Of a stretch of 64,000 nucleotides of DNA, positions 7,559 through 16,009 are shown one piece after another. Source of the DNA: Streptomyces sp. NBC_01317. GTDB lineage: Bacteria > Actinomycetota > Actinomycetes > Streptomycetales > Streptomycetaceae. The position numbers and the translations under genes are program-made. Position 1 is the stretch's first letter; each line of letters starts with the position of its first letter. The notes under the pieces are model-generated. The model searched no databases. It saw only the letters and a program-made list of their open reading frames with translations, and was not told the origin of the DNA. The stretch lies in NCBI RefSeq assembly GCF_035961655.1, contig NZ_CP108393.1:372001-436000 (forward strand). The letters run 5' to 3'.

Positions 7559-8194
7559 TCAGACCGCCCGCTCGTGCCCCCGGACGTCGAGCCAGGCGTA
7601 ATTCATCAGCCCGGTCCGCACGGTGTGCAGGGTCAGGACGTGCCGGCCGGGCTCCGTCGCCGGCAGCGGGAACGTCAGCTCCGCCCAGTGGTGCGCCTGC
7701 CGCCACGGCACCTCGTCGGCGTCGTCCGCCGTCGAGGGCACCTCCACGACCTCCGTGACCGGGTCGTCGTCCAGGGTCAGCGCGATCGCCCCGCCCTGCG
7801 GCGCGGTGTACAGCAGCGTCGCGGTGTACGGCCCCGGGGCGGTGACGTCCAAGGTGTAGCGCAGCCAGTTGCCCGGCGAGGTCCACCCGACGTAGAGCAG
7901 CCCCAGGGCGGGCTGCGCGGCGTTGAACGGGTGGTCGTCGATGCCGTTGCCCTTGGTGTAGCTGATGCCGACGGCCTCGTCCGCCCGGAAGCCGTTGAGG
8001 TAGCTGCCGTCCGGCGGGTTGAGCAGCCCGCTGCCCTGGTTGCGGTGGGCCGCGTCATGGAAGGCGACGCCCTCGCCGCCGATGTCGTAGTACGCGCACA
8101 TCAGGCGTCCCGGGATCAGCTGCGCCCCTGCGGGGCCGACGTCACCACCGAACGGACGGCCCTGGTAGGCACGGGGAGGAGGCAGCAGCGGCAC
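7559..8194 (-). CDS. Carbohydrate-binding-module protein
   Basis: 211 residues from GTG 8194, starting two bases after the stop codon of the aldo/keto reductase gene, so probably translationally coupled. The sequence has the order of a CBM6-like/DUF5010-type jelly-roll: MCAYYDIGGEGVAFHD, NQGSGLLNPPDG, YLNGFRADEAVGISY, LYVGWTSPGNWLRYTLDV, PYTATLLYTAPQGGAIALTL and a final GRHVLTLHTV, YAWLDV. The paired aromatic residues in the WTSPGNWLRY strand are typical of ligand-facing positions. No signal peptide and no catalytic domain are present, which is unusual for a CBM alone and suggests an intracellular sugar-binding or scaffold role. It is the last gene of the ABC-transport operon. Confidence 0.6.
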   Translation of the reverse strand: MPLLPPPRAYQGRPFGGDVGPAGAQLIPGRLMCAYYDIGGEGVAFHDAAHRNQGSGLLNPPDGSYLNGFRADEAVGISYTKGNGIDDHPFNAAQPALGLLYVGWTSPGNWLRYTLDVTAPGPYTATLLYTAPQGGAIALTLDDDPVTEVVEVPSTADDADEVPWRQAHHWAELTFPLPATEPGRHVLTLHTVRTGLMNYAWLDVRGHERAV

Positions 8195-8196
8195 GG

Positions 8197-9216
8197 CTAG
8201 ATCTCCGTTCCCTCGGTGCCGGCCAGCAGCCGGTCGACCTCGGCCAGTTCCGCGTCGGTGAAGGCCGGGCCGCGCAGCGCGTCCAGGCTCTCGTCGAACT
8301 GCCCGACGCTGCTCGCCCCGATGATCAGTGACGTCACCCGCCGGTCGCGCAGCGCCCAGGACAGCGCCGTCTGCGCCAGGCTCTGCCCGCGCTCCCGCGC
8401 CACCGCGTCCAGACCGCGCAGCGCGGCCACCAGCTCCGGGCTCAGGCTGGAGCGGCTCAGGGTCCCGCCGCGCGCCATCCGGGACTCCGCCGGGGTGCCG
8501 GCCAGGTAACGGCTGGTCAGCAGGCCCTGGGCGAGCGGCGAATAGCAGACGCAGCCCACCCCGCCGTCGTCGAGCACCTTGAGCAGCCCGTCCTCCAGCG
8601 TGCGGTCCAGCATCGAGTACCGCGGCTGGTGCGCCGCCAGCGGCACCCCCAGCTCGTCGAGCAGCGCGATGGCCCGCGCGGTCTGCTCGGCGTCGTAGTT
8701 GGACACCCCGACGTAGAGCGCCTTGCCCTGCCGCACCAGATCGGCCAGCGCGCCGACGGTCTCCTCCAGCGGGGTGTGCGGGTCGAAGCGGTGCGAGTAG
8801 AAGATGTCGACGTAGTCCAGGCCGAGCCGGGCCAGCGACTCGTCCAGGCTCGCCGTCAGGTACTTGCGCGAGCCCCATTCACCGTACGGGCCGGGCCACA
8901 TGCGGTAGCCGGCCTTCGAGGTGACGACCAGTTCGTTGCGGTAGCGGCCCAGGTCGCGGCGCAGCACCTCGCCGAAGTTGGCCTCCGCGGAGCCGGCCGG
9001 CTCGCCGTAGTTGTTGGCGAGGTCGAAATGGGTGACACCGCGGTCGAAGGCGTGGGTGATGATCGCGCGGTGCCGGTCCGCGCCGACGTCGTCGCCGAAG
9101 TTCTGCCACAGCCCGAGCGAGATCTCGGGTATCAGCAGTCCGCTCGCGCCGAGCCTGCGGTACGCCATCTCGTCGTACCGGGCCGCGGCGGCGGTGAAGG
9201 TGCTGCTTGGCTGCAC
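8197..9216 (-). CDS. Aldo/keto reductase, YghZ-like
   Basis: 339 residues from GTG 9216, chosen because GGAAG lies 9 bases upstream; the conserved part starts at YRRLGASGLLIPEISLG. Catalytic Asp-Tyr are in FDLANNYGEPAGSAE and the Lys in VVTSKAGYRMWPGPYGEWGS, followed by LGLDYVDIFYSHRFDP and VGVSNYD. The YGE..GSAE..FG and YRMWPGPYGEWGSRKYL segments are those of the L-glyceraldehyde-3-phosphate reductase (YghZ/Gpr) and Kv-beta-like branch. The usual NADPH site IIGASSV is present. Within the operon it likely reduces a sugar or sugar breakdown product brought in by the transporter. Confidence 0.85.
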   Translation of the reverse strand: MQPSSTFTAAAARYDEMAYRRLGASGLLIPEISLGLWQNFGDDVGADRHRAIITHAFDRGVTHFDLANNYGEPAGSAEANFGEVLRRDLGRYRNELVVTSKAGYRMWPGPYGEWGSRKYLTASLDESLARLGLDYVDIFYSHRFDPHTPLEETVGALADLVRQGKALYVGVSNYDAEQTARAIALLDELGVPLAAHQPRYSMLDRTLEDGLLKVLDDGGVGCVCYSPLAQGLLTSRYLAGTPAESRMARGGTLSRSSLSPELVAALRGLDAVARERGQSLAQTALSWALRDRRVTSLIIGASSVGQFDESLDALRGPAFTDAELAEVDRLLAGTEGTEI

Positions 9217-9260
9217 TGGGGGGTGCTTCCTTTCGGGTGGGAGGGGGAGGCGGACACGCC

Positions 9261-10100
9261 CTAGCGGACGCCGATGGTCGCGATGCTCTGGGTGAAATAC
9301 CGCTGGACGAAGACGAACACGAGCACGATGGGCGCGATGACCAGGACGGAGCCGGCCAGCAGCAGGCCGTACTGGGTGGCGATCTGGCCGGTCGAGTACA
9401 GCGACAGCGCGACCGGCAGGGTGTACATGTCCTGGCTCTGCGCGGCGACCAGCGGCCACAGGAAGTTGTTCCAGGAGCCGAGGAAGGTCAGGATGCCCAG
9501 CGTCGCCAGCGGCGGCCCGCACAGCGGCATCACGATCCGCGCCCAGATCCGCAGCTCGCCCGCGCCGTCGATCCTGGCCGCCTCCAGCAGGGTGTCGGGG
9601 ATGCCGGAGATGAACTGCCGCATCATGAACACCCCCATGGGCGAGGTCAGGAACGGCAGGATCAGCGCCGTGTAGGTGTTGGTCAGGCCGAGCTTGGTGA
9701 CCAGTACGAACAGCGGGACGAAGGTGACCACGCCCGGCACCATCAAGGTGATCATCACCAGCGTGAACACCAGCCGCTTGCCCGCGAAGTGGAACTTGGC
9801 CAGCGCGTAGCCGACCATCGAGCAGAACAGCAGATTGCCGGCCACCGTCACCAGCGCCACGATCAGGCTGTTGAGGAAGAACCGGCCCAGATGCAGCCGG
9901 TCGAACCAGGTGCTGTAGTTGCCCGACGTCGGGTGCTGCGGCAGGAAGCCGGACGGGTCGCGCAGGATCTCGCCCTGGGTCTTGAACGACCCGAGCAGCA
10001 TCCACAGGAACGGCAGCAGCGTGATCACCACCGCGACCACCAGGCCGAGATACGTCAGCAGCCGCCGCCGCGCCCACAGGCGGTCGAAGGTCGCCCGCAT
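9261..10100 (-). CDS. ABC sugar permease, MalG/CUT1 type
   Basis: 279 residues with about six membrane segments, starting TYLGLVVAVVITLLPFLWML. The EAA loop that contacts the ATPase is DTLLEAARIDGAGELRIWARI (Glu-Ala-Ala...Gly), and the partner-specific ending VFVFVQRYFTQSIATIGV is the standard CUT1 MalG-like C-terminus. The ATG overlaps the stop of the upstream permease gene, so the two subunits are co-translated. It forms the membrane channel with the MalF-like partner. No ATP-binding subunit is encoded nearby; Streptomyces CUT1 systems usually share the ATPase MsiK. Confidence 0.9.
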   Translation of the reverse strand: MRATFDRLWARRRLLTYLGLVVAVVITLLPFLWMLLGSFKTQGEILRDPSGFLPQHPTSGNYSTWFDRLHLGRFFLNSLIVALVTVAGNLLFCSMVGYALAKFHFAGKRLVFTLVMITLMVPGVVTFVPLFVLVTKLGLTNTYTALILPFLTSPMGVFMMRQFISGIPDTLLEAARIDGAGELRIWARIVMPLCGPPLATLGILTFLGSWNNFLWPLVAAQSQDMYTLPVALSLYSTGQIATQYGLLLAGSVLVIAPIVLVFVFVQRYFTQSIATIGVR

Positions 10101-11074
10101 CAGTCCTCCTTGGATCTCAGGGCGCGGAACATCACCATGCTGAGCAGCGCGATGGCGATGAAGAGCACATAACTCGCGGCGGACGCGTAGGCGTAGTTGC
10201 CGAACCCGAACTGCTTGAACGCGAAGTAGCTGACCGACAGCGTCGCGTCCAGCGGGCCGCCCTGGGTCATGACGAACGGCTCCTCGAAGAACTGCAGATA
10301 CCACACCGACAGCAGCACCGCGCCGAACAGCAGCGTCGGCCGCATCAGCGGAACGGTGATCCGCAGGAAGCGCTTGACCGGCCCGGCGCCGTCGATCATG
10401 GCCGCCTCGGTGACCTCGGCCGGGATCGTCTGGAGCCCGGCCAGGAAGATCACCATCAGCGTGCCCATGTTGCGCCACACACCGAGGCCGATCATCGCCG
10501 GCATCGCCCAGGTGGTGCTGGCCAGCCAGTCGGGACCGCTGATCCCGACCCAGCCGAGAACCGCGTTCAGCGGGCCGTCCCTTTGCAGGATGAAGCGCCA
10601 CACCACGGCCACCGCCACGATGCTGGTGACCACCGGGGTGTAGAAGCCGACCCGGAAGGCGGTGCGGAAGCGGCTGATGCCGCTGTTCAGCGCCACCGCC
10701 AGGACCAGCGCGATACCCATGGTGAGCGGGATGCCGACCACCACGAAGTAGGCGGTGTTACGCAGCGACTTGAGGAACTGCGCGCTCCCGAAGAGCGTGT
10801 GGTACTGGTCGATGCCGACGAAGTTCACCGCCAACGGGCTGTCGACGTCAGCGCTCTTGAAGTCGGTGAAGGACATCAGGAAGGACGACAGCAGCGGGAT
10901 CAGCGTGAACGAGGCGAAGAGCAGGACGAAGGGCAGCGAGAAACCCCAGGCGATCAGGCTCTGCCGGCGCCGCAGGCCGCGCGGTGCGCCGGAAGCCCGG
11001 CCCGCGCCGCCACCGCGGCCCGCAGGCCGGGTGGCGGCACCCTTCTCCGCTCCTCCGGTGAGGACAGCCATCAT
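10100..11074 (-). CDS. ABC sugar permease, MalF/CUT1 type
   Basis: 324 residues; ATG 11074 overlaps the TGA of the binding-protein gene (ATGA) and is followed directly by a second ATG at 11071. A basic, Gly/Arg-rich N-terminus of about 37 residues leads into the first membrane segment (SLPFVLLFASFTLIPLL). The EAA loop is EVTEAAMIDGAGPVKRFLRI and the ending YVLFIAIALLSMVMFRAL is standard. YFVVVGIPLTMGIALVLAVALN and YTPVVTSIVAVAVVWRFI are transmembrane stretches of the MalF-like family. It pairs with the MalG-like subunit downstream. Confidence 0.9.
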   Translation of the reverse strand: MMAVLTGGAEKGAATRPAGRGGGAGRASGAPRGLRRRQSLIAWGFSLPFVLLFASFTLIPLLSSFLMSFTDFKSADVDSPLAVNFVGIDQYHTLFGSAQFLKSLRNTAYFVVVGIPLTMGIALVLAVALNSGISRFRTAFRVGFYTPVVTSIVAVAVVWRFILQRDGPLNAVLGWVGISGPDWLASTTWAMPAMIGLGVWRNMGTLMVIFLAGLQTIPAEVTEAAMIDGAGPVKRFLRITVPLMRPTLLFGAVLLSVWYLQFFEEPFVMTQGGPLDATLSVSYFAFKQFGFGNYAYASAASYVLFIAIALLSMVMFRALRSKED

Positions 11075-12357
11075 CTGCCGCCGGTGCCGATGCCGTCGGC
11101 GGCGGACTGCGCGGCCTTCATCGCCGCGGCCGGGTCCTTGCCGTTCTTGACGATCTGCTCCAGCTGCTGGCCCACCGCGTCGGCGACCTCCAGCCAGGTG
11201 GCGTTGGGCGGCGGCGCGTTGGTGTCCTTGAGCTGGTCGCCGAAGACCAGGAGCCGCGGGTCGGCGGCCAGTTCCGGCTGCTGCCAGGCGCTCTGCACGG
11301 CCGGCAGCGCGCCGTCGATCTGGTACCACTTGGCCTGTACGTCGGGCTTGGACAGCCACTGGATCAGCTTCCAGGCCGCCGCGCTGTTCTTGGACTTCTT
11401 GAAGACCACCAGGTCGGAGCCGCCCGCGAAGGACGTCGCCGACTTCTGCTTGGGGAAGGTGGCCAGCGCGTACTTCTTCTTGAAGTCCGCACCGCCCGCC
11501 TCGTCCAGCGCGTTCTGCTCACCCGCGCCGGCCACCAGGATGCCCAGCTTGCCGCTGACGAAGGCCGATTCCGCGGCGCCCGCGCCCGCCGAGGGGTTCG
11601 GGTCGGCGATCTTGTCGGTGTAGAAGCTCTGGAAGTAGCGGTACGCCTCGACCGTCTCCGGGGTGTCGAAGGTCCACTTTCCGCCGTCCTGGCTGATGAT
11701 CTGGGCGCCGTTGGACCACGGGAAGGCGAAGGAGTTCTGCAGATCCTGGTCGGGCGTCGTCGACATCCTGATGCCGTACTCCGCGTGGCCCTTGGTCTGC
11801 ATGCCCTTGGCCAGCTTCTTGAGGTCGTCCCAGGTCTTCGGCGGCCCGTCGAAGCCCGCCGCCTTCGCCAGGTCGGTCCGGTAGAACAGCACCCGCGTGT
11901 CCACCGCCCACGGCACGCCGACCGTCTGGCTCCCCACCTGCGCCGACTTGAGCGGCCCCTGGAAGTAGACGCTGGTGTCCGTGCCCGCGGGCACCGTTTG
12001 GAACCCGTCGGTGAGGCCGCCCATCAGCGTGGTGCCGACCTGGGCGATGTCGGGGGTGACCCCGCCGGCTTCCGCGGTACGGAACTTGGCCGCCGCGTCC
12101 TGCCACGGTATCGAGGTGACCTTGACCTTGTAGCCGGGGTTCTCGGTCTCGAACTGCTTGAGCAGCTTAGGGAGGTTGTCGCCATCGCTGCCCATCGCCC
12201 ACATGGTCAGTTCGGCGGTCTTCGGCGCGGCGGCGTTCTGCCCCGCCGACTGGCCGGAATCCGCTCCGCTGCCGCTGTCCGACGATCGCCCGCAGGCGGC
12301 GGTCAACAGCGTGACAGACAGCAGGGCGAGGGCAATCTTCACCTTGGGATGTCTCAC
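11071..12357 (-). CDS. Extracellular sugar-binding lipoprotein of an ABC importer
   Basis: 428 residues with a lipoprotein signal: short basic start, LALLSVTLLTAAC with the lipobox Cys, then a Ser/Gly-rich linker. The mature part shows the ABC-type solute-binding pattern ELTMWAMGSD, LPKLLKQFETENPGYKVKVT, PDIAQVGTTLMGG, VGVPWAVDTRVLFYRTDL, TWDDLKKLAKGM and a C-terminal AAWKLIQWLSKPDVQAKWY. This is the CUT1 sugar-binding protein class (E. coli MalE-like). It would sit on the outer face of the membrane and deliver an oligosaccharide to the permease pair. First gene of the operon; promoter and operator-like repeat lie immediately upstream. Confidence 0.9.
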   Translation of the reverse strand: MRHPKVKIALALLSVTLLTAACGRSSDSGSGADSGQSAGQNAAAPKTAELTMWAMGSDGDNLPKLLKQFETENPGYKVKVTSIPWQDAAAKFRTAEAGGVTPDIAQVGTTLMGGLTDGFQTVPAGTDTSVYFQGPLKSAQVGSQTVGVPWAVDTRVLFYRTDLAKAAGFDGPPKTWDDLKKLAKGMQTKGHAEYGIRMSTTPDQDLQNSFAFPWSNGAQIISQDGGKWTFDTPETVEAYRYFQSFYTDKIADPNPSAGAGAAESAFVSGKLGILVAGAGEQNALDEAGGADFKKKYALATFPKQKSATSFAGGSDLVVFKKSKNSAAAWKLIQWLSKPDVQAKWYQIDGALPAVQSAWQQPELAADPRLLVFGDQLKDTNAPPPNATWLEVADAVGQQLEQIVKNGKDPAAAMKAAQSAADGIGTGGR

Positions 12358-12383
12358 GAGGGTCCTTCTGTCGATGCCCCGAT

Positions 12384-12446
12384 GTTTCGAAAGGGCATTT
12401 ATTAAAGAGTTTTCGCAACCGTAGCCACGGCGCTATCGCCCGTCAA
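12384..12446 (-). promoter_or_regulatory. Promoter and operator-like inverted repeat of the sugar operon
   Basis: Reading the minus strand, TTGACG (12446-12441), a 17-base spacer and TACGGT (12423-12418) make a good vegetative Streptomyces promoter. Just downstream, GTTTCGAAA (plus 12384-12392) and TTTCGCAAC (12411-12419) form an inverted repeat matching at 8 of 9 positions with 18 bases between, in an unusually A/T-rich stretch. A repressor bound here would block transcription initiation; the ROK-family gene immediately upstream is the obvious candidate. Inferred, not shown. Confidence 0.55.
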
Positions 12447-12672
12447 CGGTTCGCGCGCCGCGATATGCGCGGGAGTTGCGGTTCCCGGCGCGCGGGCGGC
12501 GTGAGGCAGGGGGTGGGTGATGCCGGCGCGACAGAAGGGACCGGTGACGGGCCGTATACGAGCGGCGCGCCCCACAGAGGTCAGTCGACGCGGCGGATCG
12601 CGACGCGGCCGACGAGGCGGATTCCAGCCTGGCGAAGGAGGGTGTGGCGAAGGAGGGTGTGGCGAGTTTCGG
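12427..12672. other. Intergenic region between ROK regulator and sugar operon
   Basis: Apart from the promoter at its left edge, about 230 bases follow the ROK stop codon with no protein-like frame. A short direct repeat near 12640-12664 (GGCGAAGGAGGGTGT, twice in tandem) is the only structure noticed. Confidence 0.4.
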
Positions 12673-13998
12673 TCAGCGGGTGTCGGCGGTACGTGCCGAG
12701 GGCGCCGCGGAGGTGGACCACCGGTCGCTGTGCGAGGCGCCGAAGAGCCGGCCTTCGACCTCGTCGAGCGCCCGGCGCACCCCGCCGAGCACGGTCGCCC
12801 GCCCGCCCAGCGCGGCGGGCGACAACCGCGGTGCGGGCGCGCCCAGTTGCCGCTCGCAGAGGTCGAGCGTGCGCTCGTCGAGGACCGGCATCAGCCGTGC
12901 GGCGGTGGCGGCCGGCAGGCCGCATATCACCACGAGTTCGGGGTCGAGGATGGTCGCCAGCATCGCGACCGGGCGCGCCACGATCGAGCCGAGCCGGTCC
13001 ACGATCCGCCGGGCGACCGGGTCGCCGGCGTCGTAGGCCGCGAAGACCATGTCGGCGGTCACCTGCTCGGCTTCGCCCGCGGCGAGTTCCACCAGCCGCC
13101 CGGGACCCGGCACCGCGGAGGTATCCGCACTCGCATCCGCTGTCGCCGTCGCCCCGCCGACCGCCTCGCGGACCGCCTCCGCGCCCAACTGCGCGGCCTT
13201 GCGCATCACTCCGCCGGGCGGCCCCATGCCGGCCAGCAGATTCACCGCGGTCATCTCGCCGGCCACACCGTTGCTGCCGCGCACCAGGCGGCCGTTGACG
13301 ATCAGCCCGGCGCCGAAGCCGTTCTCGCACACGTCGAGCAGTACCGCGTTCTGAAGGCCGCGGGCCGCGCCCTGCCAATGCTCGCCGATCATCGCGAGGT
13401 TGGCGTCGTTCTCCGCGACCACCGGCCAGGGCAGGGTGTGTTCGAGTTCGGTGATCACATCGCGGCTGCCCTCGCGGTACTCCGCCGCGGTCGCCGTGTC
13501 GTAGGCGTGCGACTGCACCGGCGCCGGGATGCTCACGCACACCTGCCACACCGCCTCAGGCACGAGTCCGGCCAGTGCGATCACCTCGTGCGCGATGGCC
13601 GGGCCGTGCCTGGTGACCTGCGAGCGCAGGCTGGTGTCGGTGTCGACCTCGTGGGACAGCTCCCCGCACACCCGCCCGGTCAGATCGGCGACGGCGGCGG
13701 TCACCCGGCGCTCACGGATTTCCAGCGAGACCACAAAGCCGGCCCGCGGATCGGTGCGGTAGCGGCGCGCCGGGCGGCCGGGCTGCGCTTCCTGCGCCGG
13801 GTCGCCGGACACCTCGACCACCAGGCCCTGGGCTATGAGCCAGTCACAGGTGGTGTGCACGGTCGGGCGCGACAGTCTGGTCAGCGTCATCAGGTCCGTC
13901 GCCGTGCTGGACTCGCCGTCCCGCATGGCGTCGTAGACCGCGGCGGCGTTCATCCAGCGGATCTGCGCCGCTGACGGCGTGCTCGTGCGCCTTGCCAC
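12673..13998 (-). CDS. ROK-family transcriptional regulator
   Basis: 441 residues from GTG 13998, selected because GGAGGA lies 5 bases upstream; a longer frame to 14124 lacks such a site. An N-terminal winged helix-turn-helix ([20 protein letters not shown]) precedes a sugar-kinase-like ROK core: [55 protein letters not shown] and [10 protein letters not shown]. The usual zinc-site Cys residues of sugar-kinase ROK proteins are not obvious, fitting a regulator rather than a kinase. It is encoded just upstream of the sugar ABC operon on the same strand and probably represses it until a sugar or sugar phosphate binds. Confidence 0.88.
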   Translation of the reverse strand: MARRTSTPSAAQIRWMNAAAVYDAMRDGESSTATDLMTLTRLSRPTVHTTCDWLIAQGLVVEVSGDPAQEAQPGRPARRYRTDPRAGFVVSLEIRERRVTAAVADLTGRVCGELSHEVDTDTSLRSQVTRHGPAIAHEVIALAGLVPEAVWQVCVSIPAPVQSHAYDTATAAEYREGSRDVITELEHTLPWPVVAENDANLAMIGEHWQGAARGLQNAVLLDVCENGFGAGLIVNGRLVRGSNGVAGEMTAVNLLAGMGPPGGVMRKAAQLGAEAVREAVGGATATADASADTSAVPGPGRLVELAAGEAEQVTADMVFAAYDAGDPVARRIVDRLGSIVARPVAMLATILDPELVVICGLPAATAARLMPVLDERTLDLCERQLGAPAPRLSPAALGGRATVLGGVRRALDEVEGRLFGASHSDRWSTSAAPSARTADTR

Positions 13999-14169
13999 CT
14001 CGGTCCTCCCTGTACCCGTCGGCCCGGCGAACCCGCGGGTTCGTCCCTTCACGGGCGCACTGCCAGAAGGTATCAAACCGCAGTTCACCGTGCTCGCTCC
14101 CACCGATCCGGTGCCACATCGCATCAGTGATCACTGACCGGACGGAGACATCCGATCGAGAAACACGCC

Positions 14170-15124
14170 CTAGTGGCGGTCGCCCGCCGCGCTGCCGTGG
14201 GGGGCCCAAGACCTCGATCGACGCCAGGTCGTCGGCCGTCAGGTCGATGTCCGCCGCGCCGGCGTTCTGTTCCAGGTACGTGCGGCGCTTGGTGCCCGGG
14301 ATCGGGACGGCGTCGTGGGCCATCAGCCAGGCCAGTGCCAGCTGGGTGGAGGTGACGCCCTTGGCCCTGGCCAGGGCGCCGACGTGGTCGGCCAGTGCGG
14401 CGTTCGCGGTGATGTTCTCCTCCGAGAAGCGCTTCAGGCCGCGCCGGGCGTCGTCCGGGGCCAGGTCCTCGCGGCGGGTGATCGTACCGCCCAGGAAGCC
14501 CCGGCCGAGCGGTGAGAACGCGACGAATCCGATGCCCAGCTCCCGTACGGTGTCCAGCACGCCGTTCTGCTCCACATCGCGGCTGAACAGGGAGTACTCC
14601 GACTGGAGCGCGGTCAGCGGATGGACCGCGTGGGCCCGGCGCAGCTGGTCGGGGGTCGCCTCGGACAGGCCGAGATAGCGGACCTTCCCGGCCCGCACCA
14701 TCTCGCTCATCGCTCCGACCGTCTCCTCGACGGGCACGCCGGGGTCCACCCGGTGCAGGTAGTAGAGGTCGATGACGTCCGTGCCGAGGTGCTTCAGGGA
14801 GCGGTCCACCGACCGGTGGGCGTACGCGGGGCTGCCGTTCGGCCCGTGGGCCGTTCCGTCGTCGTCGAACTCGGTGGCGAACTTCGTCGCGAGGGTGATC
14901 TCGTCGCGGCGGGCGCCGAGGGCCCGCCCGATCAGCTTCTCGTTCGTGAACGGGCCGTAGGCCTCCGCGGTGTCGATGAGTGTGACGCCGAGGTCTACCG
15001 CCCGGTTGAGCGTGGCGATGGCCTCCTGCTCGTCACGGGGGCCGTACCAGACGCTCATCCCCATCGCGCCGAGACCTTCGGCGGAGACGGTCAGGCCCTG
15101 GGATCCGAGTTTCACGTTCTTCAT
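14170..15124 (-). CDS. Aldo/keto reductase with a probable frameshift near the C-terminus
   Basis: From ATG 15124 the protein reads as a standard reductase of about 318 residues: [30 protein letters not shown] (Asp-Tyr), [10 protein letters not shown] (Lys), [42 protein letters not shown] and [15 protein letters not shown]. After DLASIEVLG the frame would continue another 100 residues in Arg-rich nonsense to 13844, into the regulator gene. One base later the normal ending [10 protein letters not shown] followed by TAG (14170-14172) is found. The change falls at a run of six C (plus 14199-14204, G6), a typical slip or sequencing-error site. The first 95 percent is intact, so the enzyme may still work. 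Confidence 0.75.
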
Positions 15125-15287
15125 GGAGAGGTGGCGCCCTTTCGGTGGCGAGCGACGGGTCCGGTCGGTAGTGACCGATGTGTCCAGCTTCCACCCTGGA
15201 GCGCGCTCCGGGGCAAGCCGCACCTCTCGTGCACGCCGGGACGGTACGTGGCAGGGTGTGTGCCGACCGCGGACGCGAGGAGGCACC

Positions 15288-15893
15288 ATGGGCGAGAGCA
15301 CCACCGACACCACCGGCACGGAAGCGTGTCTGGGCTTCGACGACTGGACGTGGCTGAACCCGCCCGCCCGCTGGGCCCCGTACGACGACGCGCTCGACGT
15401 CACGACGGACCCGGACACCGACTTCTGGGTGACCACGCACTACGGCTTCGTACGGGACACGGGGCACGCGCTGCTGCGCCCGGTGCCGGCGGAGTTCCGG
15501 CTGCGGGCGACGTTCAGTGGCGAGTACCACGAACAGTACGATCAGGCCGGGCTGTTGCTGCGGATCGACGGGAAGAACTGGATCAAGACCGGGATCGAGT
15601 ACGTCGACGGCAGGCAGCAGTTGAGCGCGGTGGTGACCCGCGAGGTGTCCGACTGGAACGTCGTGCCGCTCGCGTATCTCACCGACGCCCCGGGGCCGGT
15701 GACCGTCGAGCTGCGGCGCGAGGGCGACACGGTCACGATCCTGTACGGCCTCGGCGGCGCACCCGAGACGATGCTGCGGCTCGCCTATTTCCCGCCGGAG
15801 GTACCCGCCCAGGCCGGGCCGATGTGCGCGTCGCCCGACGGGAAGGGCTTCACGGCCCGGTTCACCGCGCTGAGTCTCGACGCGCTCACGTGA
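15288..15893 (+). CDS. DUF1349 domain protein
   Basis: 201 residues from ATG 15288, preceded by GAGGAGG. The concanavalin A-like DUF1349 pattern is clear: [67 protein letters not shown] and [15 protein letters not shown], ending with [10 protein letters not shown]. The family is sometimes named regulator of enolase 1-like in eukaryotes, but its bacterial function is unknown. There is no signal peptide. It is divergent from the aldo/keto reductase gene, 160 bases away, so the two may share control. Confidence 0.85.
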   Translation: MGESTTDTTGTEACLGFDDWTWLNPPARWAPYDDALDVTTDPDTDFWVTTHYGFVRDTGHALLRPVPAEFRLRATFSGEYHEQYDQAGLLLRIDGKNWIKTGIEYVDGRQQLSAVVTREVSDWNVVPLAYLTDAPGPVTVELRREGDTVTILYGLGGAPETMLRLAYFPPEVPAQAGPMCASPDGKGFTARFTALSLDALT

Positions 15894-16009
15894 GGTGACG
15901 GGGGGCCGCGGGCGGTGGCCACGGGGCTGCCGCAGGCCCTCTGGCACAAGCCTCGGCCGGACGCTTTGCTGGATGGGCCCCCCGTCGCTCCCACCGCCGA
16001 GGACCCGCC

